Source: Parascedosporium putredinis (taxonomy: Eukaryota; Ascomycota; Sordariomycetes; Microascales; Microascaceae). Taken from it: 64,000 bases of DNA. A program made the translations under genes and the position numbers. This document shows, piece by piece, positions 22,136 through 33,448 of this stretch. Under the pieces are notes generated by a model. That model had not been told where the DNA came from and did not search any database. It worked only from the letters and a program-made list of their open reading frames with translations. Each line of letters starts with the position of its first letter. Position 1 is the stretch's first letter. The stretch is taken from positions 868,001 through 932,000 of the forward strand of contig CASHTG010000020.1 of assembly GCA_949357655.1 (NCBI GenBank). Direction: 5' to 3'.

Positions 22136-23122
22136 ATGCGTTTCTTGAATGCCTTGAAAGGATATGAGCGCCTCGTGGTTGATAAAGGGCGTCCAGATGA
22201 TGAGGCAGACGCTGAGCAGCTCCACGGATCGAACCAAAGTCCTAAAAACGCAGCACTACGCCGCGCAACCATCGCAGCAAATGTCGGACTTTTCATTTGT
22301 TCGATACTCATTCTCTGTTACACGCGATTAACAAATTTCAAGTCGCAAGACATGAACAGAGTATTCAAAGACTCATCCTTTTATTGTACGTCGTCCCTCT
22401 TCGCCGTTACTTGATGAGTCGAGCATTTAGAGCATTTCCTAATAACAGCCCTAGCGCCGATATTCGACGTCGTGAATCTCAACGCTTCGTCCACAGTCAT
22501 CAATGGGCGCTTCCGGGACCGCGAGTCTATATGGCGCCAGGCTCCATCTCCCGAGGTTGACGCCGCTTGGAACCGTGCTGCGGCAGAGGGGTTCGAGCTG
22601 GTCGGCGTGTCTCGGGACGATGTCATCAAGTCCAACAAAGACCCCGATTCCTGTGTGCAGATACCGTCGAGCTGGGGCGAGCAGCTTGGCGATAACAACT
22701 ACCTGGCCCAGATTGACGTCTTTCACCAAATACATTGCCTTGACATGATTCGGAGAGAAGCCTTCTCAGACCACTACTTCAAGGACACTATACGCGATGA
22801 GCGACGCACTAGTCATCTGACTCACTGTCTGCACATTGTGCTACAAAACCTCATGTGCACCGCCGATGTGGGCATAATCACTCACAACTGGATACGGAAC
22901 GAACGATATCCAACGGAACCGAAGACCCGTCCTTTTGAGGACTTTAACATAGTCAAGAAGTGCAGAAACTTTGATGCTCTCCTAGACTGGACCGAGGCCC
23001 ACGCTATAAAGCACCCGGACACGAGGTATGCACAGCTTCAGTGGAAGCCAGGTATGAAGATCACGCCTGGTGATGGATACGGGCCCGAGTCACCAACAGA
23101 AACCAATGAGACAGCGCGGTAG
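22136..23122 (+). CDS. UstYa-like (DUF3328) oxidase-family protein
   Basis: Exon 1 is 22136-22385, intron 22386-22448 (63 nt, GTACGT...CAG, phase 1) and exon 2 22449-23122, giving 307 residues with no frame disruption. A cytoplasmic N-terminus is followed by one transmembrane helix (ANVGLFICSILILCYTRL). A lumenal domain then carries the two family motifs, HQIHCLDMIR and, downstream, HLTHCLHIVLQNLMC. UstYa proteins catalyse oxidative cyclisation, hydroxylation or chlorination of fungal ribosomal and non-ribosomal peptides. The HxxHC-type motifs are thought to bind the metal. I see no precursor peptide or NRPS in the window, so the substrate is unknown. The upstream ATG context and the TM position support this start. 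Confidence 0.9.
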
Positions 23123-23738
23123 TGGGAACGGATTGGACAGATCAGTGATGGGATCGATTAGCCTTTGTCCAGTTTACAAGTAGCGTACGAGAGTATTATA
23201 GTCCTGGAGGACGGCATGTGTATTCAAGAAAGATTAGAACTAGATTATGGTGACTGGGGGCGGATAAGGGCTTTAAACGCTCTGCCAGCCCAAATAATAA
23301 TATCATGTGTTAATACAGAGTCACCTCATTATGAATATAGCTGTGCCGTCCAAAATTCTTATTCTGGCTAAGGTACCGAGCATTTCCTACAGTTGACCTC
23401 CGCGATGCCTCGCATCAAAATCGATCCAGCATTGGATGAGTAAGACACGACGCAACAGCACCCTTCATGCAGCTAGAGACGCCACTTCTCGCCAAAGACA
23501 TCTTCGCAAGGGTAGAAGCCCCAACGTCCATTAGACCCCTGTATCTAGCGAGTTTATCGGCCTACTCGACAGAAATCACAGCGGCTGCTTGGCTGAAGTG
23601 CTGTATTGGACATGCTCTCCACCAATGAGCTCTCCCATAGCCACGACGGCAGCCTACATCCTTTCCTTCCCCTTCCCCGCCGAGTCGAGCACATCGTGAT
23701 GAGCGAGAACAACCCAGAATTTCGTCGACAACAATGCA
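23123..23738. other. Intergenic region
   Basis: About 0.6 kb between two + strand genes. It contains the UstYa 3' region and the promoter of the next gene. No ORF supported. Confidence 0.5.
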
Positions 23739-24570
23739 ATGCCGCTATGTGACCGCTGCAGCCTCCTTTCCATCGATGGACTGGTCGAACAGGACGTCCC
23801 ATTCCAACCCGACATCGGAACGCTCAAGGCGTCCGCAGACCGGGGATGCGCCTTTTGCGCGCTTTGTTGGTATACCATGAGAACCTCCAACAAGTTGGCC
23901 CTCGTCGAAAACCTGCTCCGAGGCGAGTCTGCCTGGCCGGGCGACGACGCGTGGACGCCTCAGATATGGCTGCGCGGCGTCAGTTTTCACCAGCGTGGCC
24001 AGGACGGAGCTCACATCGCCGTGAGCTGTGGAAAACTGCATTGGGGACCCGAAGCCTGGAAACAGGATCCCGACTGTAACAGGACACCCACCGTGGATGG
24101 GAAGCTTGAGGTCTACGAGTATGTCCCGTCCTGTTCTTTTTCTTCTTTTTTCCCCCGATCGCAAGCAAAAAGAAAACTAACGAGATAAGGGCGGGGGCAC
24201 GTCTAACCAAGTATCGCCTCCAAGGTCGAGCCTATGCCGTGGCGCCTACGTTGAATCGAAACCCAGATGGGGAAAAGTGGCACCTTGGGGCGTCTCTCAG
24301 TATGGAGTAGCGCTTGCAGGCCCGGGGTTGTTATCCCAGGGCGTAGTGAATAGTAGTGATTGGATGAGTCGGGTTGTGGCGATTGGTTTCTTCGACGTTG
24401 TTGAAGAGAGGGTCGGCGTTGATGAGGTTTGGTGTCTGCCTATCATGCGAGAGCGCGGTTTGATGCTCACGAGAAACGCGGATGGCGCATTCAGTCGCGC
24501 GGGATGGGTGCTGCTAGAAAACACGACCTGGCTCGATGGGCGAGAACAGGTTGAAGTCCGGCTCCGTTAG
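23739..24570 (+). CDS. HET-like protein lacking the HET core
   Basis: Exon 1 (23739-24118) encodes CDRCSLLSIDGLV...DIGTLKASADRGCAFCALC, the Cys-pair N-terminal module usually found ahead of HET domains. Intron 24119-24189 (GTATGT...AAG) is phase 2. Exon 2 (24190-24570) encodes VDEVWCLPIMRERGLML, NADGAFSRAGWVLLE and NTTWLDGREQVEVRLR, like the extreme C-terminus of HET proteins. The HET domain itself, about 300-400 residues in relatives, is absent. One missing base in the G4 run 24287-24290 joins the two frames of exon 2, giving about 253 residues. It may be an internal-deletion relic of a HET gene or a small stand-alone family. I cannot tell which. Confidence 0.55.
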
Positions 24571-24905
24571 CTAAGAGCGGGTTGGAAATGATGAAGAGAC
24601 GATGCTGCGTAAGGTGAATAGGCCCCTGTGGAGAGGAAAGCGGGTTAAGGGAAATCGAGATTATTGAGCAAAGATGTGTCTAAGTAAACAAAATAACAGT
24701 AACCCTAATTCTATGAATCCATCTTTTGTGTATGGCCGTAGAACTCCATGGCTATGAAAAATCATGATGCGGTATCATCCAAAAACAAAGACACGCCGAC
24801 GAAGAGAAAAAACAAACTATTTCAAAGACCAAAGCGCCTCATGGAGGCATCAGCGAACCGATCTGAATGCTCTGGAAGGCCATCCGATACGTCCCCCTCC
24901 TTCAC
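24571..24905. other. Convergent intergenic region
   Basis: About 330 bp between 3' ends of the HET-like gene (+) and the MFS gene (-). It is expected to hold both 3' untranslated regions. Nothing else seen. Confidence 0.5.
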
Positions 24906-26803
24906 TCATTCAGGCTTCGTAGTGCCTGCTACTGCAGGAACTGACGGCTCGTGCTCCGCGGTACCTCGCGCCTGCGAAGCCAGTTCCTGCTGCCGCAGCT
25001 CCTCGGCGAGTTGCGCCTTTTCCTCGACCGTCAAGTCGCTCGCAGCGTTTCCAATATCCAAAAGGGAAAATGCACAGGGCGACGCCGGAGAGGCCGACGG
25101 CGACCCAGAAACCGACCTTGTAGCTTTCCCTCAGGCCCTCGTGGCTGTGCTGACCGACAGCGATGTCGGCGATGCCGAGGAAGAAGCTGATGCCCAGGAA
25201 GACGACGCTGTTGATGACGGCGCCGCCGAGGCCCTGGTAGCGGGCGGGAAGGTTGGTGGTGATGAAGACGTTGGTGACGGTGTAGGTGATGTCGATGCCG
25301 ATGGTGCAGCAGATCATGGCGGGAAGACGTAGGGCCAGAAACCTACTCCGGCGGGCATGATGGCGAACAGGAGGGAACACATGGTCAAGCCGGTGCCGGC
25401 GATGATGAGGAGGATGCGGCCTGGGAGGAGGTGGAGGGTGAATCCGGCGGACATGCCGATGATGAGGCCGCCGAGAACCATGGGGATGTACCAGACGGCG
25501 GTGGTCATTGGTGTTTGGTGCATGACCAGTTCGATGCTACGAGAAGGGAAAGAGCTTTGTTAGTTTGATTACTAGTAAGAAGACGGTGGGGAGAAGGAAG
25601 AGACTGTAGGACTTACTAAAAGCTCGAGTACAGCAGGAAGACACCGAATGAACCATAGGAAAGCCATAGAGCAAAGATAAGAAGTTTCATGTGCTTGGGC
25701 GAGAAGAGCGCCGCGGGCAACAAAGGGTACTTGGAGACCCAGCCCTGGGTGTAGACGGCAGCAGCGAGAAGCAATACACCAATGATAAAAGTAGCAATGA
25801 TGTGCGGCGACGCCCAGCCCTTGGGTGCCGAGGAGCTATCCGTTAGGGCGTAAACGAAGAGCACGAGTCCCGGAACAATGGTGAAGACGCCGAGCCAGTC
25901 CATCGTAACCTCGGCCGAGGCCTTTTCCGGCTCGTCCTTGGGCAGGGTCAGGAAGGAGACGAGGAAAGCACGCCGAGGACGATGGCGCCGAGCCAAAAGT
26001 ACCACCTCCAGGTGAGGTACTGGCCGGCGGCGCCGCCAAGAAGAATGCCGAAGAAGAAGCCGATGGGGGCAAAAGCGCCGTAGATGCCGAAAACGAGATT
26101 CTTACGGGGCCCGGGGCGGTAGAATTTACCGAGGAGCATGATGCCGGCGGGCAGGCAGGCGGCGCAGCCGATGCCCTGCATGGCGCGGAAGACGACGAGC
26201 TGGGTGTAGTTCTTGCTGAAGCCGGCGACGAGGGACCAGACGAAGAACCAGGCCATGCCGCCGTTGAAAATGTAGTGGCCGCCGTACATGTCGCCGATGC
26301 GGCCGAGGGGTAGTAGGCAGGCGGCGGTGACGAGGGAGAAGACGCTCGAGGGCCATGTTTGGGAGTTTTTGGGGATGTCTAGGGCGATGGAGAGGGGTGG
26401 TAGCACGATGTGGAATCCGCTGACAAAGTACTCCTGATCCGGGGGAAAAAGGGCTACGTGTTAGTCGATGTTGTGCAAGGCCGGCCGGTATCCCGGGTCC
26501 CTTGTGCTCCAAGAGCCGGGTCCGGAAGGGGGAAAGGCGGGGTTCCCCGCGAAGGAAGGGGTATATGTCACTTACCGCCATGAGAATGGAACCGAGCAGG
26601 GAAAAGCAGAAGCCGAGTTCGGCCCACAGGGACTTGAAGACGGGGGCCGCTGGCGGCCAAGGACTTCTACATCGACTTGGAGGGTTGGCTCTCGCAGGTC
26701 GCTTCGGACCGGGGGTGGGTGTGTCGGCAGGGTAGTTGGCCGAGAGTGAGGGAGAGGGGGCTTCGAGATGGCCGTGGCGGGTGCACCCCGGGGCCAGCTT
26801 CAT
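24906..26803 (-). CDS. MFS transporter, DHA2-like drug/metabolite exporter
   Basis: Exon 1 is 26803-26576, intron 26454-26575, exon 2 26453-25617, intron 25537-25616 and exon 3 25536-24906. Recognisable parts are a TM1 region SLWAELGFCFSLLGSILMA, then EYFVSGFHIVLPPLSIALDI, a motif-A-like GRIGDMYGGHYIFNGG, RAMQGIGCAACLPAGIMLLG, RPGPRKNLVFGIYGAFAPIG and WRWYFWLGAIVLGVL. Later helices run to VINSVVFLGISFFLGIADIA and a charged tail (VEEKAQLAEELRQQELASQA). The pattern fits proton-driven exporters of small molecules, usually with 14 helices. The frame breaks at about seven places, including G5 26642-26646, the exon 2 start 26441-26450, A3 25965-25967, G3 25321-25323 and near 25059-25063. Each is a 1-2 base indel. 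The start at 26803 is supported by the family-like polar N-terminus. Confidence 0.85.
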
Positions 26804-29152
26804 TCACCATTCCCATTTTTTGGTGTTCAGTTCGATCCCTTTGAGTGGGCAGTAATTACAAGGATGTGTGCACAAAAGCCGAAAGATAAACACAAAGGCG
26901 GCGACTAAGCGCGGAGACTGATACGCTGGACCGAATAGCAGTAAAAGGGACGGGACATGGAAATACAAGAGCAAGGGATGGGACCAAATTTATTTTTATT
27001 TCTTTACTTGATTCTTTGCATTTCCTCGACTAAGCGGCTTTTCCCAAAGTATCGGCGTTGGACCCGATTCGATTACAAATGGAAAGGGGATGAAAAATCA
27101 ATGCGACGCCCCCAGCAAGGTTCGCACAACCATTCTCGGACATGGCAAAGCCAACGTTGGCCCTAAACCCAGAAGAGCCAGACATTGGAGTCCGCGGAAC
27201 CCGGGGCAGGCAAATCGGACGGGGACGGGAGCGGCACCTTTTTGTCCCCTTGTCGAATAAGCTATTTTTCCCGATGAGATGAGACCAAACAGCTCCACAG
27301 AATCGCGGAATCGCTGAACCTAAACCAAGTTTGGCCTTTTTTTCCATCGGTGACAACGAAACTGAATGGATCCATCGACGGGGCTGGCACAAGCACAAGG
27401 GGATTTTTGCTCCTTCCGCAACCTCTTCCCCACGCTTGTTAAAAGGGCAAGAAGAACCGAAACGCGTCATTCGAACCTGAAGTGTTGACAGTGATGCGGC
27501 TTGACTCACTGTTCGGCGTGATGTCGAGGGATGACGTTTTTGTTTTTCCCTTTCTTCGTTTAACTCGTTTCGTAAAGGTGGTGCGGGTGGCGGCTGCACA
27601 CAGTCCGCAATGTAGCCCTCGTCACAGTCGCCGCATCCAACCCTCCTAAGTTTAGCCACCTGAAATTTCAACACGGAGCGGAGCGGATCTGACGGAGCGG
27701 AGCCAAAACACGCGGGGTTTCGCACCCTTTCACCGTCCGCCCTCCGCTCCGTATCTACCCGGGCGCATCAAAGGCCCATCTCCATTCCCAGCCTGCCTAT
27801 CGAGGTCAATCGATACCTAGTAAATGAAGCCGCCCTTTTTCCCATTGAGCTTGCTTCGTTCCCTAGGCTGAGGAAGCGGCTTAGGAACGACGCAGACGGT
27901 ATCTGCGGAACCCCGTGTTGTGGATTGAAGATGGACACAGGTTTGCAAAAATATCCATCAATTGATTTCTCAGCTGAGGAGGTCAAGTGATGGAGAGTCT
28001 TTCATCACCTTTGAGATTCGGACGTGATCAAACGACAAGCAAGTTGATAAGTTCCCAGGATTGAATGTTATCACCGATGATCAGTATCATCGAGTCGTCC
28101 CTGAACCCGACGAAGGATAATCCCTACCCTAGAGACCCGAGTGGTTCCTCAAGCAGCCCCAAGGTGTTCATGTACATCTAGAGAGCTTCCAAAATTTGGC
28201 TGTAAAAATGGCGTGAAAACACATGGCATATGTTGAATCATGTCCTATTCGTTGATCGCCAGCTCCCGCACATTACCGTCTTTGCCAGACCACCGATCCC
28301 GGCATCTTCAATTGCTTTTGCTCCCCGGATCGTCGAGGCAAGGGCAGGTCTCCGCATAGGGCCACACGCAAAACATTCGAGATTGCTTGCATCCCGTCTC
28401 TTTACCAGGTCAATCATCTTATACGTGCAATCAATAGCAAGGCTGCCGACGAACCGGACAAACATTGGGCGTAATGGCGGATCGCGACCTGCACGCCGAG
28501 AACTTTTGGAGAATGCGACAACTCAGATCAAAGGTGCACCATTTTACGACATATTTAACGAACGCGTATGATTCCCTAAAGAAGATAAATCCATTTATCG
28601 GTATAACCTGCGTCTTAAAAGATATGAACGAAACTTATCTCAGCGAGTCATGGCAGGATGACTTTGCAAAGAAAATTGACACTGCATCATCACCCAAGGG
28701 GACCCTGTCTCAATACTCAAAAAGTCGGCCGGCAACTCTTTCTCACAAGACACGCATCAATTTAGAGTCCCTTATAAAGTAATTTCCTGACAGAAACAAG
28801 CACATACGACCATAGCTCGTAGAATATTGAGGGTCCCGTCCGCTCCCCTGTACACAAGCTGCGAAGCGCCGGACTAGTAGTTGGGTCGGTGACGACCAGC
28901 GAATCCCCGGTGTTGTATGTTTTTTGCCTTTATTTTTTTCCCTTTCTTTTTGGCCCTTCCTGTGAAGGCTTCCCATGTGGAATCTTGTCTGTCTCTACAA
29001 TATTTCCAGCCAAATATAATCCTCTTCCTCTTGTAATTATCCCCCCTTTCTTATTCCTAAACCTACCAAACCCCAACTCGGCGCGCCTCGTCAATCTAAG
29101 GCGTGATACGAAAACTCGTCCACGATCCTCGTCCTCTCAATAATCGGCAACG
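26804..29152. other. Gene-poor intergenic stretch
   Basis: About 2.3 kb between the MFS start and the 3' end of the F-box-like gene. Frames at 27030-27725 (-), 28230-28571 (+) and 28465-28782 (+) have no recognisable family and no convincing splice partners. The left end should contain the MFS promoter. Confidence 0.45.
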
Positions 29153-30578
29153 TCACCCCCACAACCTCTCCTGCGCGCTCCGCCGCACCCTCCATCCCCG
29201 GCTCTCAATCGCCTCATCCGTCATCTGCACCGCCCTCTCCAAGTTCTCACGCGCGACCTGTGAGTCGATCCTCTCCGCAGACCAGAACACGTATCCCATC
29301 TCCCGGAGCGGATTGTACCGCAAGTCTTCCATCCGGTCGTACAGCTGATGGTAGACCTCGCGCCCCGGCCGACGGTACAGTAGGTAGCCCTCAGTCGGCC
29401 GCGGCGCGCCTCGGGCCCACGTCCAGCCCCCGCATCGTCGTTATCGTCGTCGTTGAGTACGCCCTCCTCCAAGCTCGGCGAGTGACAAAGAGCCTCGGGA
29501 AGAAAGTCCCTTCCGCCAGACACGTTGCCCTGCAGCAAATTCTTGCGCTGGTTCGCATCGCCGTTGACGAGCCGCGACGTAAACCCCAGCCCAAAGGACG
29601 CAAGGCCACTGAAAAAGGCAGGCACCCGCCTCTTCATCGCATCCCCAAAGAGGTACAAGCCCAAGAGATCGGCGCCGAACGAGACGTAGTCGTCCTTCTC
29701 CTCCTCCTCCTCGGGGTCGTCGTCGTCGTCGTCATCCTCCCGGCCCCGGCTTCTCCTCGGCCGCAGCGACGGCGAGATGGACCGCCTCCGGAGCCGCGTG
29801 CCCGCCGGCGCGAAGAAGCTGCTACCGCGACCGGTGTTTCTAACCCCCTGGCCGGCGGGCTGGGGAGCGACGCGTCGGCACCCGAACCCTTGGGCAGGAG
29901 AGCACGGCGGACACGAGCCGATTCTCCAGCTCGCGGTGGCACCCCGCCGCCAAACCCGCGAGGTAACTGTGGACGCAGCTCAGCTCCTCGACTTCGTACG
30001 GCGTCATGCGGCCCACAAACAGCCGAAACTGCTCTTCGCTCGACACGACGGAGGCGCGGCCCAACTTGGGAAACGCTCGCGCGTACAGCTCGTGGCGGAA
30101 AAAGGCCCGTTGGATGCGGGCCCTTTCCTCCGCCGCCAGAGGAGGCGGGTTTTCCGCGGCAGGACGGCCCTCGACGGCATACAGCATCTTGGAAGTTTGA
30201 GCAAAGTACCGATCCGTGAACGCGGACACCAAATTGTAGAGCCGGCAGACAAAGGAAAGCCGCACAGGGTCAGAGGGGGCTCAAATCCCCGCCCCCGCCG
30301 CCGCCGCCGCAAAATACCTTTCCAGAAAGGGCTCCAAGACAAGCAGTGGATCCCCCGGGAAAAGACACAGGGACGTAACAGAGGGCGATCGCCTCGCGAA
30401 TTGCGTCGGGTGCTACAGCATTCTTCAAGACGGACAGAAAGATGGCGCCCCGTGCCAGCTCAAAGGCCCGAAAGCACGACGACGACGCCGAAATTAGTGC
30501 GTGCAAATCCCGAGGATTGTTGGTAGAGGATAGGATAAGGATTAGGAGTTCCGGCGCCAAATCACCCAGATTCGCCAT
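29153..30578 (-). CDS. F-box-like hypothetical protein with acidic stretch
   Basis: The start at 30578 gives LGDLAPELLILILSSTNNPR-DLHALISASSSCFRAF, an F-box-like helix set. Middle segments include PVRLSFVCRLYNLVSAFTDR and YFAQTSKMLYAVE, then MTPYEVEELSCVHSYLAGLA and an Asp/Glu-rich run encoded near 29700-29745. YVSFGADLLGLYLFGDAMKR follows, and the C-terminus reads YLLYRRPGREVYHQLYDRME to a TGA at 29153. These parts lie in three frames and need several 1-2 base indels to join: at the C5 run 30352-30356, around the GCC repeats 30267-30312, near 29890 and near 29390. The family is common in Sordariomycetes and uncharacterised. SCF-type substrate recognition is only inferred from the F-box-like start. 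Confidence 0.6.
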
Positions 30579-32096
30579 CGTGAATCAAGACAACGCGTTC
30601 GTAAGTGGGATGTGCCCGATTCCACAGCAGCGCGGGGCAACGGAACGGAACGGGCCCCTGAAAAATGTTGGACAGCGACCAAACCCCGCCTACGCCCGCG
30701 CTTTACGGATCCTCAAGAATACGAAGGAAATACGGGTGCGCCGCCGAATCCGGCACGTTCACGTGATTGGATCCCGGCAACTTGAATGATCGCTGCCTCC
30801 TTCACTGATTGATCGCGAGGTGACCGAGCCGGTTCGGGGAGCAACGATTATTCCTGGAATATTGAACTAGTGTAGTCTAGATCGCAATACTGAACGTCCA
30901 ACGCCCTGCCCCTTTCAGCAAGCGCACGCTCTCATCACACATTGGCGCATCCCCACTTCAGCCCTTCAAGATTGTCCTTCTCCCAAGTGGTCGGTAGCGA
31001 GTACTAAGACGCAGGCCCATCACGTTCGTGGTTCCTGCTTCGTGGTTCCAACCCAAAATTCTCGTGCGCGCCCTTGCCTTCCCCAAATTCGTCACAAGCA
31101 TCTCCTCCTCCACTCAGCCCACGCCACGAGTCGCCCAGGGTAGGCGGCGAGGTGTCCCCAAAAGCCACCCTAGCGGACGGCCTCCCTTCAGAGGAAGAAA
31201 AAATGGTGTGGAGAAGATAGCGTGGGGACCTAGCTATCGGCGCCGACCCCGTGGCTTCGTGTCACATTGCATCAAACCCATAGATACGGCGGCGCTAGCC
31301 TCGAATCCCACCTTCCCGGGCGCCCGCCCCCGTCGGTCATTGGGCAAACGCCTCATCAGGGCGGTTAACGGCAGTAGCACACTCGATCTACGCGTCTGCG
31401 TATTTAGTAGTAATATCCCCAATGTCTTTTACTTTGCATTCCGGTTGCATCACCAACAAACAGGGAAAGCGCTTGAGGGGGCAGGAGTTGCGGAGCCGCT
31501 GGGAGATAGCAGGCCTTGCGATCCCCGGATGACCTCTATTTCTTTTCAATTCACACGCTCAAGATCGATATAGTACTGGCAGACGGTGCTTCATAGGCGA
31601 TATAACGCTTCTTCTCATTTAGTTCTGTTGTGAGGGTATCAACTATATGCTATAGTACAAGATCGGAAGCAGGATATCAACGAGCGAGCTAGGAAAATCT
31701 CGCTGTAATTCCCATTCCAGGCTTCATTCAGCCTTCCTACGGTTCCCCATGTCGCGCCTGTGGAGGCATCCAAAATGTTTTCCTCCTCTTATTAAATTAG
31801 AGCTCATTTGTGTGTATGGTAGGTGTGCGTGTGCGTGTGCGTGTGTGCGTATGCATGTGTTTGTGTGTGGATGTAGATTGATGTACAAGTGTATGCAAGA
31901 ATGCATTATATGTCGGCCGTAAGTAGTGAGAGAATGAGATTCGACAAGGAATCGGGAAAAGAAAAGAGTTGGTCAAGTGAAAGTGATGCAAAAATTGGTT
32001 AGAAATGAAAAGAGGAAGGGTATCGAGAAAGGTTGGCAAGAAAGGTCGAATCAAGAAGAAAGAAAACGAAGAGCGATGGCGAGAGAGCGCGAGCGA
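30579..32096. other. Intergenic region with TG-rich microsatellite
   Basis: About 1.5 kb between two minus-strand genes. The frame at 31028-31573 (+) has no family resemblance. An imperfect TG tract lies at 31808-31870. The right part should be the 3' untranslated region of the Cys-rich membrane protein gene. Confidence 0.45.
31808..31870. repeat. Imperfect (TG)n microsatellite
   Basis: Alternating TG dinucleotides interrupted by C and A (GTGTGCGTGTGCGTGTGCGT and similar) over about 60 bp. This is a purine-pyrimidine alternating tract, which can adopt Z-DNA and is prone to length change. Confidence 0.85.
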
Positions 32097-33448
32097 TTAG
32101 ACAAAGTTGCCAGCCCTATCGGAAATGTTGCTCTTGCGGCCGGGAATCTGGGCGACGTAGGCTGGGTGCACGGGCACCGAGCTTGTCGTGTTCACGCCTT
32201 CCACGTCGGTCCAGGATAGCGTTGCGGTGCTGCACACCTTGGGATCCACGGTCCAAGCGCTCTGGAAGCTGCTGACAGTCGAGTACGAGGATGGGGAGGC
32301 CGCGGCATCATCCTTGGCTCCACTCATCGCATCCGTCATGATCGGGTACGGGTTCATGGCCGCGGGAGCCTGCTGCACCTGGGAAACGGGGCCGCCAGGG
32401 CCACCGTTGCGAGATTTGCTGGTCTTACGCTGACGGAGGAAGTAGACGAGGAACAGCACCGCCGCGAGCACAGTGGTGCCGGCAACCGCGGCGATGATGG
32501 CGATTTTTGTGTCTCGGTGAGAGTGGCGGGTGTGTCATCCTCCGTAGTAGTTGTGACGACAGGGTCTTCTTCTCCAGAGTCCTCGGCGTCGGTTTCGGGA
32601 ACAACAATCTCGACGCCGTCAGCCGAAAAGAGGCTGTTTCGGACGAGAAGCTCGCCCGCCGCGGGTTTATACACGCAAGCAGCGGAAAGAACATTCAAGA
32701 CTATCAAAAACATTAACAAAACAGCTCCAATAGGGCGAGTACTACCCAAAACGGGAGGGAAAAAGGAAAATTGAGACACACAGTTGAGGAGGTACACTTC
32801 GTTCTTGTTGCTCTGGAGGCAGCTAGTGCACGGAGCAAGAGTGGACGATTCGAAGCTCTCGTCGGAAACATCGCAGTACCCAAAGCCGCCATTGCCCTTC
32901 TTGGACCCATTGGCGAAAAGAGCGGACTGAAGCGGAGCGCACTTAGTCTCGGGACTGCACGTCTGCTTGGGCTGATCTTCAGCGGGGGACTTCAAAGAGG
33001 CAGGTCCCAAGAGTGACTCGGAGGTTGGCTGCGTGGAGGGCATGTCATATTAGCATAGAACTGAGTAGCGGGAGAGCAAAAGCAAACCAAGAAGGGGATA
33101 AAAAGAATTGAAAAAGGGAGCATGAAATTGACAAGAAACAAATGATGGGGTTAGTGTCGGGAATGTCCACTCACACAGGAGCCATTGTTGGTCAGTCTCA
33201 GAGCCATTGACATGCGTGCTCGATTCTAGGCAGGAGAAGCAGGCCTTCATCCGCGCGCCGGCGGCGGTTGATCGGACAGACTCATCGGTGCACACGATTT
33301 GAGAAGAGTTTCCAGTCGCCTCGGGTGAAGCGGGAACATCGCAGATGGTCTTGCACGGGGACCCGGGCGCGTACTGGAAAGCGAGGGCGAGGTGGCAACT
33401 CGCAATGGCGATCAGCGCCGAGAAGACGCGTAGCGATTGGGGTGTCAT
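32097..33448 (-). CDS. Cys-rich single-pass membrane protein (fungal 'LPXTG-domain' family)
   Basis: Exon 1 is 33448-33175, intron 33029-33174 (gtgagt...cag), exon 2 33028-32782, intron 32701-32781 (gtgtgt...tag) and exon 3 32700-32097. A signal peptide (MTPQSLRVFSALIAIASCHL) is followed by two Cys-rich repeats: APGSPCKTIC...IVCTDES...KACFSCLESS and TKCAPLQSALF...GYCDVSD...PCTSCLQSN. A Thr/Glu-rich stalk, one transmembrane helix (IAIIAAVAGTTVLAAVLFLV) and a ~110-residue cytoplasmic tail rich in Pro, Ser and Thr complete it. This matches a Sordariomycete family often labelled LPXTG-domain-containing although it is not a sortase substrate. An indel at G5 32984-32988 and one at T5 32504-32508 must be allowed. 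The result is about 374 residues. A surface-sensor or wall role is inferred from topology alone. Confidence 0.75.

Noticed and set aside
28230..28782. Frames of 113 and 105 codons suggesting a gene
   Set aside because: They do not join into one protein and resemble no family. The opposite strand is open over part of the same bases.
29260..30219. Long plus-strand frames of 319 and 249 codons over the F-box-like gene
   Set aside because: They are Arg/Pro-rich shadows of GC-rich coding sequence on the minus strand, which carries the F-box-like start and family segments.
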